Part shown: positions 44,675-53,373 of the stretch, piece after piece
Layout: each line of letters starts with the position of its first letter
Numbering within the stretch: the stretch's first letter is position 1
Assembly (NCBI GenBank): GCA_004294135.1
Contig: RDZY01000014.1
Span: 1 to 64,000 of the forward strand
DNA from: Sphingobacteriia bacterium
GTDB lineage: Bacteria > Bacteroidota > Bacteroidia > Chitinophagales > Chitinophagaceae
Length of the DNA stretch: 64,000 nt
Reading direction: 5' to 3'
Translations under genes and position numbers: made by a program
The notes under the pieces: model-generated
What the model saw: the letters and a program-made list of their open reading frames with translations, nothing else
Told to the model about the DNA's origin: nothing
Database searches by the model: none

Positions 44675-45955
44675 TCATTTCATTTCTACCCTCACTCCCA
44701 ATGCCATTATATGACTGTAAAAGTCAGGATACGATTTATTAATAGCCTCTGCTGCTTCAATTTCAACTGAGTTGTTACACTTTAATGCGGCAATTGCACA
44801 GGCCATGGCAATGCGATGGTCGTGTCTTGAATGAACTTTTACATGCCCCGTTTTACCCAACTCTGCACTCCCTTTTACCAGCATTAAATTGCCCTGCAAT
44901 ATTATTTCGACTCCCAATTTAGCAAATTCATCTTGTAATGTCAATCCCCTATCGCTTTCTTTATGCGCCAGTCTATTCACCCCTTCAATAACCGTAGTTC
45001 CTTCACAATATGCAGCCAATGCTACCAATGGTGGAAATAAATCGGGACAGTCAGTTGCATTAAAATGAAATGCTTTAAGGGGTAGCGGTGCTATTTCTAT
45101 ATTTTTATCTTGAATTGATAGCCGTGCGCCCGCGTCAATTAGGGCTTGCAATATTGCTTTGTCAGCTTGTGTTGATTGAATATCTAATCCTTTTACCGTT
45201 ATTCCACCTGCTAAAGCGCCTGCCACCAATAGAAATGCTGCTCCACTCCAATCGCCTTCCACTTCATAATAAAGGGGATTTTGAGTGGAGGAAATTGCTT
45301 TTGTAAATGAAAATTTTGTATAGGAATCGTGTTCAACAATCCATCCAAAATGTTTCATAACATTCAACGTGAGATCGATATATGGTTTGCTTTTTAAGTT
45401 GGTTACTGTAATGGTAATTCCTTCGGCACCTGCGGCACCAAAAGCCATGAGTAAGCCAGTTAAAAACTGTGAACTTAATGATCCATCAATGGTGATATCA
45501 GCAGGCACTAATGGCCCTTGTATGGTGAGCGGTAGCTGACCATTATTTGAATTTACTTTTACCCCAAGTTGTGGAAATACTTCATCAAAAAAATGCATGG
45601 GCCGCTTCAACAAACTACCCGTTCCATTAATTAGTAATGGTTGATTAGATAAAGCAGCCAAGGGCGTGAACATTCGAATTCCCAGTCCACTTTCGCCGCA
45701 ATTTAATTCAGGGGATTGTGGTTGTACTCCTTTTGAAATAATTTGCAAACTACCTTCGGCAGTATAGGAAATTACTGCTCCTAATTTTTGTATCACATTA
45801 ATGGCGGCAAGATCGTCGTGACTATTACCGGGATTACAAATAATCGTATTGCCAGTTCTAAGTAATGCTGCTGCACAAGCACGCTGCATACTACTCTTTC
45901 CTGCATTGGCTTGTATAATTCCTTGGATGGTAGATGGATAAACCGTTACAATCAT
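44675..45955 (-). CDS. aroA: 3-phosphoshikimate 1-carboxyvinyltransferase (EPSP synthase)
   Basis: A 426-residue enzyme that joins phosphoenolpyruvate and shikimate-3-phosphate. Motifs: AGKSSMQRACAAALLRTG (the conserved Lys-Ser pair), LNCGESGLGIRMFTPLAAL, DGSLSSQFLTGLLMAFG and HDHRIAMACAIAALK. The usual N-terminal PEP-site GN-T motif is partly diverged (NGTGSLLKRPMHFF). It lies 17 bp after aroB and 25 bp before aroC, forming the enzyme core of the operon. Confidence 0.95.
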   Translation of the reverse strand: MIVTVYPSTIQGIIQANAGKSSMQRACAAALLRTGNTIICNPGNSHDDLAAINVIQKLGAVISYTAEGSLQIISKGVQPQSPELNCGESGLGIRMFTPLAALSNQPLLINGTGSLLKRPMHFFDEVFPQLGVKVNSNNGQLPLTIQGPLVPADITIDGSLSSQFLTGLLMAFGAAGAEGITITVTNLKSKPYIDLTLNVMKHFGWIVEHDSYTKFSFTKAISSTQNPLYYEVEGDWSGAAFLLVAGALAGGITVKGLDIQSTQADKAILQALIDAGARLSIQDKNIEIAPLPLKAFHFNATDCPDLFPPLVALAAYCEGTTVIEGVNRLAHKESDRGLTLQDEFAKLGVEIILQGNLMLVKGSAELGKTGHVKVHSRHDHRIAMACAIAALKCNNSVEIEAAEAINKSYPDFYSHIMALGVRVEMK

Positions 45956-45972
45956 CTTTTAAAAAATAGGGT

Positions 45973-46992
45973 TTAAAAAAGTTGGAATATTTCTTTCAAC
46001 TGCACCAGCAAAATCGGCTGTACTACCCCCTTTCCAATTTTTGAGAGTAATATATATTGAATAGACACATGGTCTTTTTTCTTATCCTTCAACAAAATTT
46101 TGAAAGCTTTGGCCTGGTCAAAATCTGCAACCGTAGGTAATCCATATTTATGCAACAAGGCAACCAATTCAGTAGTTCCCTTAAAAAACTTCAATTGCTG
46201 TGAAATAAGCGCAGCATAAGTCATTCCGATACTAATGGCTTGACCGTGACTGAGTTCATACATATTTTCAATAGCGTGGCCGAGTGTATGGCCAAAGTTG
46301 AGCAGTTTTCTATCGCCTTGTTCAAACTCATCACCCACTACTACTTTTGCTTTTATTAAAGCATTTTTTTGAATCAGTGTAGACAGTAATAATTTATCTC
46401 TCTTGTATTTGGCGATGCTGTTGAGTTGCAGCTCTTTAAACATGGCTGCGTCTTTAATACAGGCGTGTTTTATAATTTCTGCAAAACCATTCTGCCACTC
46501 ACAAAGCGGCAAGGTTTTTAAAAAGCTGTAATCATAAATTAAAAAAGAGGGCTGACGAATCAGTCCCGCCATATTTTTATATACACCCACATCAATTCCA
46601 TTTTTTCCGCCAATGGCCGCATCTACCATAGCAAGAATGCTGGTAGGAACAAAGCCAAAATCAATTCCGCGCATGTAGATACCAGCAATATACCCCGTTA
46701 AATCTGTGATAACACCACCCCCAACTCCCACTAACAATGTTTTTCTGTCGGCGCCAAAGGCAATGAGTTGGTTAATAACTACATCAACCGTTTGTTGCAC
46801 TTTATACTGTTCTCCAGGCTTAAGTACAATGGTATTCCAGCCTTTAAATTTGGTTTTATGTGCAGCAAATACATGGTCGTCTGTAATTAAAACCGCATTT
46901 TCTTTTGATACTTTTTTTTCTAATAAAGTGAAACTTGAATCAAAATAAAATTGGGTAGATTTTGAAGAAAACCGAATGGTTCTGGTACTCAT
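45973..46992 (-). CDS. aroB: 3-dehydroquinate synthase
   Basis: A 339-residue NAD- and metal-dependent cyclase. GVGGGVITDLTGYIAGIYMRG binds NAD. The block GFVPTSILAMVDAAIGGKNGID and the zinc-site region LLNFGHTLGHAIENMYELSHGQ are characteristic. It follows the DAHPS/CM gene without a gap (ATG directly adjacent to its stop codon), implying translational coupling. Confidence 0.96.
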   Translation of the reverse strand: MSTRTIRFSSKSTQFYFDSSFTLLEKKVSKENAVLITDDHVFAAHKTKFKGWNTIVLKPGEQYKVQQTVDVVINQLIAFGADRKTLLVGVGGGVITDLTGYIAGIYMRGIDFGFVPTSILAMVDAAIGGKNGIDVGVYKNMAGLIRQPSFLIYDYSFLKTLPLCEWQNGFAEIIKHACIKDAAMFKELQLNSIAKYKRDKLLLSTLIQKNALIKAKVVVGDEFEQGDRKLLNFGHTLGHAIENMYELSHGQAISIGMTYAALISQQLKFFKGTTELVALLHKYGLPTVADFDQAKAFKILLKDKKKDHVSIQYILLSKIGKGVVQPILLVQLKEIFQLF

Positions 46993-48078
46993 TTATTGAT
47001 TCATAATTTTATTCTGATGATTGATGCTTTCCATATGTACGGCATCGAAATACTTGGTGATGAATTCCTGACTCAACCCCATCTGCCCACCTTTTACAAA
47101 TGCTTTTTCAAGAATAGCATTCCAGCGGCTGGTCTGAAGAATGGTGATATCATTGTCTTTTTTATACGCCCCAATTTTATCTGCCACTTTCATTCTTTGT
47201 CCAAGTAACTGAAGCAATTCATCATCCAATTGATTAATCTGTGAACGCATTTTTTCCATATTGGCATGCAATTCTTCAGAAACGATGTCTTCCTTACGCC
47301 AAATCATAGCGCTGATCATATTGCCCAATACTTCAGGAGTAATTTGTTGTTTGGCATCACTCCAAGCATTATCTGGATCAATATGACTTTCAATAATCAG
47401 TCCGTCAAAATCCAAGTCAATCGCTTTTTGCGCAACTTCTTGAAGAATATCTCTTCTTCCGCAGATATGCGAAGGATCATTAATCATGAGCATTTCAGGA
47501 AACCTGCGTTTCATTTCAATAGCCAAATGCCACATAGGTGCATTGCGATATTCAGTGTTACCGTAAGAGCTAAAACCACGATGGATTAATCCAATATTTT
47601 TAATACCTGCTTTTGCTATTCGCTCGGCAGCTCCAATCCACAATTCAAGATCGGGGTTGATTGGATTTTTAATAAGTACAGGTACGTCCACACCTTTTAA
47701 TGCGTCTGCTACTTCTTGAACGCTAAATGGATTCACCGTAGTTCTGGCTCCAACCCATAACACATCAACATCAAAATGCAAGGCATCTTCAACCTGCTTT
47801 CCGGTAGCTACTTCAATTGCAACTGGAAGACCCGACGCTTTGCGTGCTTGTTGCAACCAAGGGAGTCCTTTGGTACCAATTCCTTCAAAACTTCCAGGCC
47901 TTGTACGTGGCTTCCAGATACCAGCTCGAAGTATATCTACTTTACCTGTAGCTGCCAATTGAAGGGCAGTCTGTAATACTTGTTCCTCGGTTTCTGCGGA
48001 GCAAGGACCGGAAATAATTAATGGGCGCTTTGAGAGTACTTGATTAATATCAATTCCCTGTTGTAATGTCTGTTCCAT
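46993..48078 (-). CDS. bifunctional 3-deoxy-7-phosphoheptulonate synthase / chorismate mutase
   Basis: A 361-residue fusion. Residues about 1-265 form a KDO8P-synthase-like DAHP synthase (LIISGPCSAETEEQVL, LRAGIWKPRTRPGSFEG, VLWVGARTTVNPFSVQEV). Residues about 270-355 form an AroQ-type chorismate mutase (MRSQINQLDDELLQLLGQRM, then KKDNDITILQTSRW). It thus joins the first step of the shikimate pathway with the first step toward Phe and Tyr. Prephenate binding at the mutase domain could provide feedback control, as shown for some fused enzymes. Confidence 0.93.
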   Translation of the reverse strand: MEQTLQQGIDINQVLSKRPLIISGPCSAETEEQVLQTALQLAATGKVDILRAGIWKPRTRPGSFEGIGTKGLPWLQQARKASGLPVAIEVATGKQVEDALHFDVDVLWVGARTTVNPFSVQEVADALKGVDVPVLIKNPINPDLELWIGAAERIAKAGIKNIGLIHRGFSSYGNTEYRNAPMWHLAIEMKRRFPEMLMINDPSHICGRRDILQEVAQKAIDLDFDGLIIESHIDPDNAWSDAKQQITPEVLGNMISAMIWRKEDIVSEELHANMEKMRSQINQLDDELLQLLGQRMKVADKIGAYKKDNDITILQTSRWNAILEKAFVKGGQMGLSQEFITKYFDAVHMESINHQNKIMNQ

Positions 48079-48132
48079 GTATGGTGTATTATCAATTATA
48101 AATCTTCAGTATAGAAATATTAATTCGGAATT

Positions 48133-49815
48133 CTATCTTCTTCCGCCACTGTCAGCATCATTCATTCGGATGCTTCTACCCTTGTATTTTTTGCCATCAA
48201 GTGCCCGAATCATTTGCTGTGCAGAGCCTTTGTCAATTTCAATCCAGCTATTCATATCTTTCATATCAATTTTTCCTAGAACTTCTTTTTTAAGATCACT
48301 CATATCAAGTACAAATTGCAGAAAACTCGCTTTGAAAAATCCATCTTTAGTACCAAGATTAACAAATAAGCGGCTATATCCACCACCACCTTTGTATTCT
48401 TTTCTGCTATCCCCACGATCAGCATCTCTTGACCTGCTGCGGTCGTTGCGATCGGCATTGGGTTCTCTTTTAATAGTCCGATCTCTTTCGCGGATATTCA
48501 AGTCCTCTGAATTTTCGTAATATTTTAGGAATCGATCAAACTCCATTGCAGCAACACGTTTAAGAATTTCTTCTTTACTAATGTCTGCAAATTTTTCGGC
48601 CAACATTGGAACATAGGTTTCATAATCTCCGTGACTGATATCGGTTGATAATAATTTATCCATAAAATGGAAAAATTGCTTTCTACAAACGTCTTTGCCA
48701 GAAGGAATATCTAGTTTATGAAACTGAGAATTATTAATGCGTTCAATTTGTTTCAGCTTGTAGGCTTCTTTAGCATGAACAATGGAAACACATATACCAT
48801 GGTTACCAGCTCTTCCAGTACGACCACTACGATGGGTATATATTTCAACATCATCAGGTAATTCAAAATTAATTACGTGGGTAATCCCCTGTACATCAAT
48901 ACCGCGTGCGGCCACGTCTGTGGCAATAAGCAATTGAAGACTTTTTTCTCTAAATTGTCCCATTACTTTATCGCGTTGTCCTTGCGTAAGATCTCCGTGT
49001 AATGCATCAATATCGTATCCTTCCCTGGTTAAACGTTCAGAAATTTCCTGTGCATCTAATTTTGTTCTGGTGAAAATAATCCCATAAATACCCGGATTAA
49101 AATCGATGATTCGTTTTAGTGTTTCATATCGATGATGAGCCGTGGTAACATAGTATTGATGATCAATACTTTTATTGGCCATATTTACTTTGCCAACAGT
49201 TACTTCTTTCGGATCTTTCATGTAACGTTTGCTCACTTTCTTAATTTCCGCTGGCATAGTGGCACTGAATAACCAAGTACTATCACGCTGTGGTGTGTTC
49301 TTTAGGATGAATTCAATATCATCCTGAAATCCCATATTCAGCATTTCATCTGCTTCGTCTAAAACTACGTATTTTATTTGCTCCAAATTAATGGCTTTCC
49401 TTTCAATCAAATCAATCAACCTACCTGGTGTTGCTACTATAATTTGAACACCTCGCTTTAAGTCGCGAATTTGTAATCCAATAGACGCTCCACCATAAAC
49501 TGCAACAACCGAAACGCCGGTCATATATTTCTTAAACAACTCTACTTCCTTAACTATTTGCATGCACAATTCGCGAGTGGGACAAACTACTAAAGCTTGT
49601 GGATATTTCGCTGTTGCATCAATAATATGTAATAGGGGCAGACCAAATGCGGCCGTTTTGCCTGTACCTGTTTGTGCCAATCCAATAAAATCATTGGTAC
49701 CACTTAATAAAATGGGTATCGCTTGCTCCTGAATTGCGGTTGGGTTAATATACCCCAACTCTGTGGTTGCTTGAATTAAACGAGCGTCAATTCCTAACCC
49801 TTCAAATGTCATCAT
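48133..49815 (-). CDS. DEAD-box RNA helicase with DbpA-type RNA-binding domain
   Basis: A 560-residue helicase. Q motif and Walker A are AQTGTGKTAAFGLP, Walker B is VLDEADEML, followed by SAT, and ARGIDVQGITHVINF and HRSGRTGRAG in the second RecA domain. After about residue 440 an Arg/Asp-rich linker leads to a DbpA/CsdA RNA-binding domain (YSRLFVNLGTKDGFFKA). It helps ribosome assembly or cold adaptation in relatives. It interrupts the aromatic operon between tyrA and DAHPS/CM and has its own -7 box (TACCTTTG, 49833-49840). Confidence 0.94.
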   Translation of the reverse strand: MMTFEGLGIDARLIQATTELGYINPTAIQEQAIPILLSGTNDFIGLAQTGTGKTAAFGLPLLHIIDATAKYPQALVVCPTRELCMQIVKEVELFKKYMTGVSVVAVYGGASIGLQIRDLKRGVQIIVATPGRLIDLIERKAINLEQIKYVVLDEADEMLNMGFQDDIEFILKNTPQRDSTWLFSATMPAEIKKVSKRYMKDPKEVTVGKVNMANKSIDHQYYVTTAHHRYETLKRIIDFNPGIYGIIFTRTKLDAQEISERLTREGYDIDALHGDLTQGQRDKVMGQFREKSLQLLIATDVAARGIDVQGITHVINFELPDDVEIYTHRSGRTGRAGNHGICVSIVHAKEAYKLKQIERINNSQFHKLDIPSGKDVCRKQFFHFMDKLLSTDISHGDYETYVPMLAEKFADISKEEILKRVAAMEFDRFLKYYENSEDLNIRERDRTIKREPNADRNDRSRSRDADRGDSRKEYKGGGGYSRLFVNLGTKDGFFKASFLQFVLDMSDLKKEVLGKIDMKDMNSWIEIDKGSAQQMIRALDGKKYKGRSIRMNDADSGGRR

Positions 49816-49832
49816 GTAATCTAAAATTTGCG

Positions 49833-49840
49833 CAAAGGTA
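49833..49840 (-). promoter_or_regulatory. -7 box of the helicase gene
   Basis: The minus strand TACCTTTG matches TAnnTTTG and ends 17 nt before the helicase ATG, suggesting a promoter inside the aromatic operon. Confidence 0.45.
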
Positions 49841-49867
49841 CTTTATTAGTACGTCTTTACCGTTTTT

Positions 49868-50707
49868 TTACTTCAATATTCGCCTTATTCCATTGGCATT
49901 CTCAATCAATTCTCCCAAGTATTCGTAATTCTCTTTCTCTAAAGAGGTCTTAAACTTTCTTAATTGGGTAATATGCTCGTTCAATACATCTAGTATATTC
50001 TCCCTATTTTGCATAAATATGGGCACCCACATGGCTGCATTACTCTTGGCTAAGCGGACTGTACTTTCAAACCCAGCACTTGCCAGCTCAAAAATGGCAT
50101 CTTCTTCTTTCTCTTTTTCTAGTACCGTATTTGCTAAGGCAAAAGAAGTGATATGTGAAATATGACTGATATATGCAACATGCATATCATGCGCTCCAGC
50201 TTCCATATACAGCAAGTGCATGTGGAGGATCCCGTAAATTTTTTCTACCAATTCTAAAGCGTTTGCATCACTATCGTTTTTGTTACAGATAACACTGGCT
50301 TTTTGTGCAAATGCAGTACTTACTGCCGCAGAAGGGCCACTGTTTTCCGTACCCCACATTGGATGAGTAGCTACGAATCGACCACGGTTGGGATGTTTAG
50401 CAACCGAATCGCATAAACTTTTTTTGGTTGACCCTACATCAAATACAACCTGCTGGTTCACTTTATCTAAAATGAGTGGCAATAGTTGTTCTGCAGTATT
50501 AATGGGAGTTGCTAAAATAATTAATTCAGCAGCAGCAATTGCTTCATCTAGCTCAAGACATTTATCTACCAAGCCCAACGCTACTGCCTTAATCGCATTA
50601 TCGCGATTATTCTCCACTCCTATGATATGCGACGCAAATCCTTTTGCCCTCAAAGCCAACGCCATAGAGCCACCAATCAATCCAGTACCTATAATTGCAA
50701 TGTTCAT
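49868..50707 (-). CDS. tyrA: prephenate dehydrogenase
   Basis: A 279-residue NAD-dependent enzyme that makes 4-hydroxyphenylpyruvate for tyrosine. The Rossmann start is IAIIGTGLIGGSMALALRAKGF. The catalytic-His region is VATHPMWGTENSGPSAA, and HVAYISHISHITSFALAN follows. There is no C-terminal ACT domain, so regulation by tyrosine would have to occur elsewhere. It sits 52 bp after the aminotransferase gene. Confidence 0.93.
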   Translation of the reverse strand: MNIAIIGTGLIGGSMALALRAKGFASHIIGVENNRDNAIKAVALGLVDKCLELDEAIAAAELIILATPINTAEQLLPLILDKVNQQVVFDVGSTKKSLCDSVAKHPNRGRFVATHPMWGTENSGPSAAVSTAFAQKASVICNKNDSDANALELVEKIYGILHMHLLYMEAGAHDMHVAYISHISHITSFALANTVLEKEKEEDAIFELASAGFESTVRLAKSNAAMWVPIFMQNRENILDVLNEHITQLRKFKTSLEKENYEYLGELIENANGIRRILK

Positions 50708-50759
50708 TTTTAAAAGTTAAAGTCAAGATTCAAAAGCCCCAATTAATTAATATCTATCC

Positions 50760-51923
50760 TCAAAACGCAAGTTGTTTAATCCTCCCTATTGCTTCTTCAA
50801 ACCGCTCTACACTGCCACATAAACTAACCCTTATATAACCATTACCGGCAGTACCAAAAATTCCACCTGGTGTAATAAAAACATTGGCTTGGTAAAGTAT
50901 ATGATCACTTAACGCAAATCCGTCGGCCCATTTAGCAGGAATTTTTGCCCAAACAAACATACCAGCTTGGTCTTTTGTATACGCACAGTTCAGCAAATCT
51001 AGCAATTGGTAAACCTTATCCCTACGTTGTAAATAGATGGTATTTACCGATTCATACCATTCTTTCCCCAAGGCCAAAGCGGTAGCTGCTGCTAGTTGCA
51101 GCGGAAGAAACATGCCACTGTCCATATTGCTTTTAAAAGTAAGCACATCTGCTATTTTTTCTTTTGCTCCACATAGCATACCGACCCGCCAGCCTGCCAT
51201 ATTTTGACTCTTACTCAATGAATTTAATTCAATCGCTACTTCCATTGCTCCGGCAATACTGAGCAGACTCATCGGCTGTTTGTTCAGTATAAAACTATAT
51301 GGATTATCATGGCAAATTAATATTTGGTGTTTTTTTCCGAAAGCAATTAATTTTTCAAAAAGTGCTACAGAGGGCAGTTTTCCGGTAGGCATTTGCGGGT
51401 AATTTACCCATATTAATTTAACGTTCGAAAGATCACTGGCTTCCAATGCCTCAAAATCGGGTTCCCAATTATTTGATTCGGTAAGCTCATACGAAACCGG
51501 AATGGCACCAGCTAATTTTACCGCACTACTATAAGTGGGATAACCTGGGTTGGGTATCAATGCCCTGTCTCCCTCGTTTAGGTAAGTCATGCAAATATGC
51601 ATTATGCCTTCTTTGCTACCCATTAACGGAAGAATTTCTGTGTCAGGATCTAAAAAAACCCCGTACCAATTCTGATACCATTCTGCAATTGCCTTTCTCA
51701 AAATGGGAGATCCTTTATAGGACTGATATGCGTGTACATTTAATTTTTCAGATTCAGCTTGCAACACTTTTATTACTGAAGGATGAGGTGGAAGGTCGGG
51801 ACTTCCAATACCAAGATTAATAATGGCTTTGCCTTGCTGATTGAGTTGATCAATCTCTCTTAATTTCTGTGAAAAATAATATTCACCAATACCTGATAAC
51901 CTTTTTGATTTAATGGGTTGCAT
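50760..51923 (-). CDS. class I/II aminotransferase, probably aromatic
   Basis: A 387-residue fold-type I PLP enzyme. Motifs: INLGIGSPDLPPHPSV, YPTYSSAVKLAGAIPVSYEL, NYPQMPTGKLPS, ICHDNPYSFI and the PLP-lysine segment LNSLSKSQNMAGWRVGM. The gene is packed between pheA (3 bp) and tyrA. The likely job is therefore the last transamination to phenylalanine and tyrosine. Sequence alone would also allow LL-diaminopimelate aminotransferase-like activity. Confidence 0.85.
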   Translation of the reverse strand: MQPIKSKRLSGIGEYYFSQKLREIDQLNQQGKAIINLGIGSPDLPPHPSVIKVLQAESEKLNVHAYQSYKGSPILRKAIAEWYQNWYGVFLDPDTEILPLMGSKEGIMHICMTYLNEGDRALIPNPGYPTYSSAVKLAGAIPVSYELTESNNWEPDFEALEASDLSNVKLIWVNYPQMPTGKLPSVALFEKLIAFGKKHQILICHDNPYSFILNKQPMSLLSIAGAMEVAIELNSLSKSQNMAGWRVGMLCGAKEKIADVLTFKSNMDSGMFLPLQLAAATALALGKEWYESVNTIYLQRRDKVYQLLDLLNCAYTKDQAGMFVWAKIPAKWADGFALSDHILYQANVFITPGGIFGTAGNGYIRVSLCGSVERFEEAIGRIKQLAF

Positions 51924-51926
51924 AGT

Positions 51927-52823
51927 TTATCCTTTTACCAATTTTCCTTTTTTATAAATCCCAAATATTTTCACGCTATTCGTGAGTGGCTCTATCATTT
52001 TGAGCATTTTAGTAACCTGCTTTTGTTCATCAAATTCCATATCGGCATAAAACCCGTATTTAAAATGGCTGCCCGGAATAGGCATGCTCTGCAATTTGCT
52101 GAGGTTTATATCTAATTTTGAAATAGTTTGCAAAACCTGTGCTAGTAAGCCTTTTGCGTGGTTGGTCTGAAAGTAGATAGACGCTTTATCAGCTCCCTCT
52201 ACTGGCAAAGCAGTATTGGTTCTTTGCAAAACCAAAAAACGAGTAATATTTTTTTTCTGTGTTTGAATATCGGGGGCAATAATATCTAAGTTAAATAATT
52301 CCGCTGCCAACTTACTGGCAATTGCAGCAATATATTTGCTTTTATGCTGTTGTACTAATTTAGCACTAAGTGCAGTATCCTCAGTTTCTATTAACTTGAA
52401 TTTATGCTGTTCCAAAAAATCTAGACACTGTAAAATAGCCATTGGGTGGCTGTGAACTTCTTTGATATCTGTTAACTGAACACCTTTGTTTACGAGTAGG
52501 TTTTGACTAATAGAAAGATATACCTCTCCAATCACTGTTAATTTCGACTGCTGCAATAAATTGTAATTGGGTAGTATACTGCCCGCAATAGAGTTTTCAA
52601 TTGCCATTATAGCCCCGTCGGATGCAGCAGGATCTGATGCCAATTTTACCAGTTCGCGAAAGGAGGCGCAAGGAATTATAGATGTATTTTTCCCGAAATA
52701 CTGCAATGCTGCTACTTGGTGGAAACTACCTTCATATCCTTGTATACAAATACCTTTCGGAAATATAGTTGTAGCTGTATTATTTATTTTAGTTGACAGT
52801 GGCAGTATTAGATCTTTTTTCAT
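51927..52823 (-). CDS. pheA: prephenate dehydratase
   Basis: A 298-residue enzyme forming phenylpyruvate. The catalytic domain (about 22-195) starts ICIQGYEGSFHQVAALQYFG and contains IENSIAGSILPNYNLL and the catalytic ITRFLVL. An ACT domain follows (about 205-290). The canonical ESRP phenylalanine-binding motif is replaced by LQSMPIPGSHFKYGFYADME, so allosteric control may be weaker. It is the first structural gene of the aromatic operon and is preceded by an attenuator-like leader. Confidence 0.93.
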   Translation of the reverse strand: MKKDLILPLSTKINNTATTIFPKGICIQGYEGSFHQVAALQYFGKNTSIIPCASFRELVKLASDPAASDGAIMAIENSIAGSILPNYNLLQQSKLTVIGEVYLSISQNLLVNKGVQLTDIKEVHSHPMAILQCLDFLEQHKFKLIETEDTALSAKLVQQHKSKYIAAIASKLAAELFNLDIIAPDIQTQKKNITRFLVLQRTNTALPVEGADKASIYFQTNHAKGLLAQVLQTISKLDINLSKLQSMPIPGSHFKYGFYADMEFDEQKQVTKMLKMIEPLTNSVKIFGIYKKGKLVKG

Positions 52824-52849
52824 TTTACATTTTAGCGTTCAGTCTATCA

Positions 52850-52880
52850 CAAAAAAAATCCTGGTAATTTACCAGGACCT
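52850..52880 (-). terminator. Attenuator terminator upstream of pheA
   Basis: On the minus strand TCCTGGTAA and TTACCAGGA (52859-52877) form the hairpin, followed by eight T (52851-52858). It ends 27 nt before the pheA ATG, so it must be read through for pheA expression. GGTCCTGG (52872-52879), which includes its 5' arm, can alternatively pair with CCAGGTCC (52918-52925) in the leader ORF. Confidence 0.85.
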
Positions 52881-52900
52881 ATATTTAAATTTTTAAAAGT

Positions 52901-52987
52901 TTAAGCTTTTGCAAACTGGACCTGGCTACTTTTTCCAAAGTAGAAATAAAAGAAAAAATTAAACCAGTTGTTAATAGTTGTCTGCAT
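52901..52987 (-). CDS. phenylalanine-rich leader peptide (pheL-like attenuation leader)
   Basis: A 28-codon ORF that is not in any standard length-filtered call. It begins MQTTINNWFNFFFYFYFG and ends at a TAA 77 bp before pheA. Ten of its 28 residues are aromatic: seven Phe, two Tyr, one Trp, nine of them between codons 8 and 17. Immediately after these codons the RNA can fold CTACTTT with AAAGTAG as a pause-type hairpin. The codons for Ser-Gln-Val-Gln contain CCAGGTCC, which can pair (one T-T mismatch) with the 5' arm of the terminator. This is the layout of ribosome-mediated attenuation: slow translation of Phe codons would favour the antiterminator. Confidence 0.8.
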   Translation of the reverse strand: MQTTINNWFNFFFYFYFGKSSQVQFAKA

Positions 52988-52992
52988 GATTG

Positions 52993-53024
52993 TAAATGTA
53001 CAAATTGCTTTCAATCTCCCCAAA
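52993..53024 (-). promoter_or_regulatory. Promoter of the pheA leader and aromatic operon
   Basis: The minus strand has TTTG (53021-53024), a 20-nt spacer and TACATTTA (52993-53000), close to the Bacteroidota consensus TTTG-N19-21-TAnnTTTG. The -7 element ends 5 nt before the leader ATG, so the leader may be translated from a leaderless mRNA. Confidence 0.55.
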
Positions 53025-53071
53025 AAAATAATTATTTAACTAAGGCTTGTTAGTTTTGGTTGACCTACCAG

Positions 53072-53107
53072 AAAAAAATAAGCCCCTCCGTGGAAACGGA
53101 GCGGCTT
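53072..53107 (-). terminator. Terminator of the repeat lipoprotein gene
   Basis: On the minus strand an 11-bp imperfect stem (AGCCGCTCCGT with ACGGAGGGGCT) around TTCC is followed by a T-rich tract (53072-53078). It lies 93 nt after the lipoprotein stop codon. Confidence 0.75.
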
Positions 53108-53199
53108 CTAACGATTGCTTGCCATATGAAAATTTTATGCTGTTGTTCAATCCGCAAGCGAGGACATTCACCCGTTCTCTTCACCAACAGCGTTTCGAA

Positions 53200-53373
53200 T
53201 TACTTCTTAGTAGTATCAACTACAACAGTGGTATCAACTGCAACAGCAGTGGTATCAACTGCAACAGCAGTAGTATCAACTGCAACAGCAGTAGAATCAG
53301 TTGTTGCTTCTTTGCTTTCTCCAGCACATGCAGCGAATACGCCCAATGCTAATACAAATAATAATTTTTTCAT
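53200..53373 (-). CDS. 57-residue Thr/Val/Ala/Asp-repeat lipoprotein
   Basis: A short gene on the minus strand with a lipoprotein signal: MKKLLFVLALGVFAACAGES, lipobox FAAC at Cys16. The rest is a low-complexity repeat of VDTTAVA units ending VVVDTTKK. Two Lys close the protein. It has its own terminator downstream and an ATG after an A/T-rich leader, as expected of a real gene. Comparable tiny repeat lipoproteins occur in this lineage, but no function is known. Larger plus-strand frames across the same DNA are antisense artefacts. Confidence 0.75.
   Translation of the reverse strand: MKKLLFVLALGVFAACAGESKEATTDSTAVAVDTTAVAVDTTAVAVDTTVVVDTTKK
53213..53293. repeat. Tandem 21-bp repeats within the small lipoprotein gene
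   Basis: The unit GTATCAACTGCAACAGCAGT(A/G) starts at 53231, 53252 and 53273, preceded by an 18-bp variant at 53213. In frame it encodes VDTTAVA. Unit number could vary by slippage. Confidence 0.85.
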
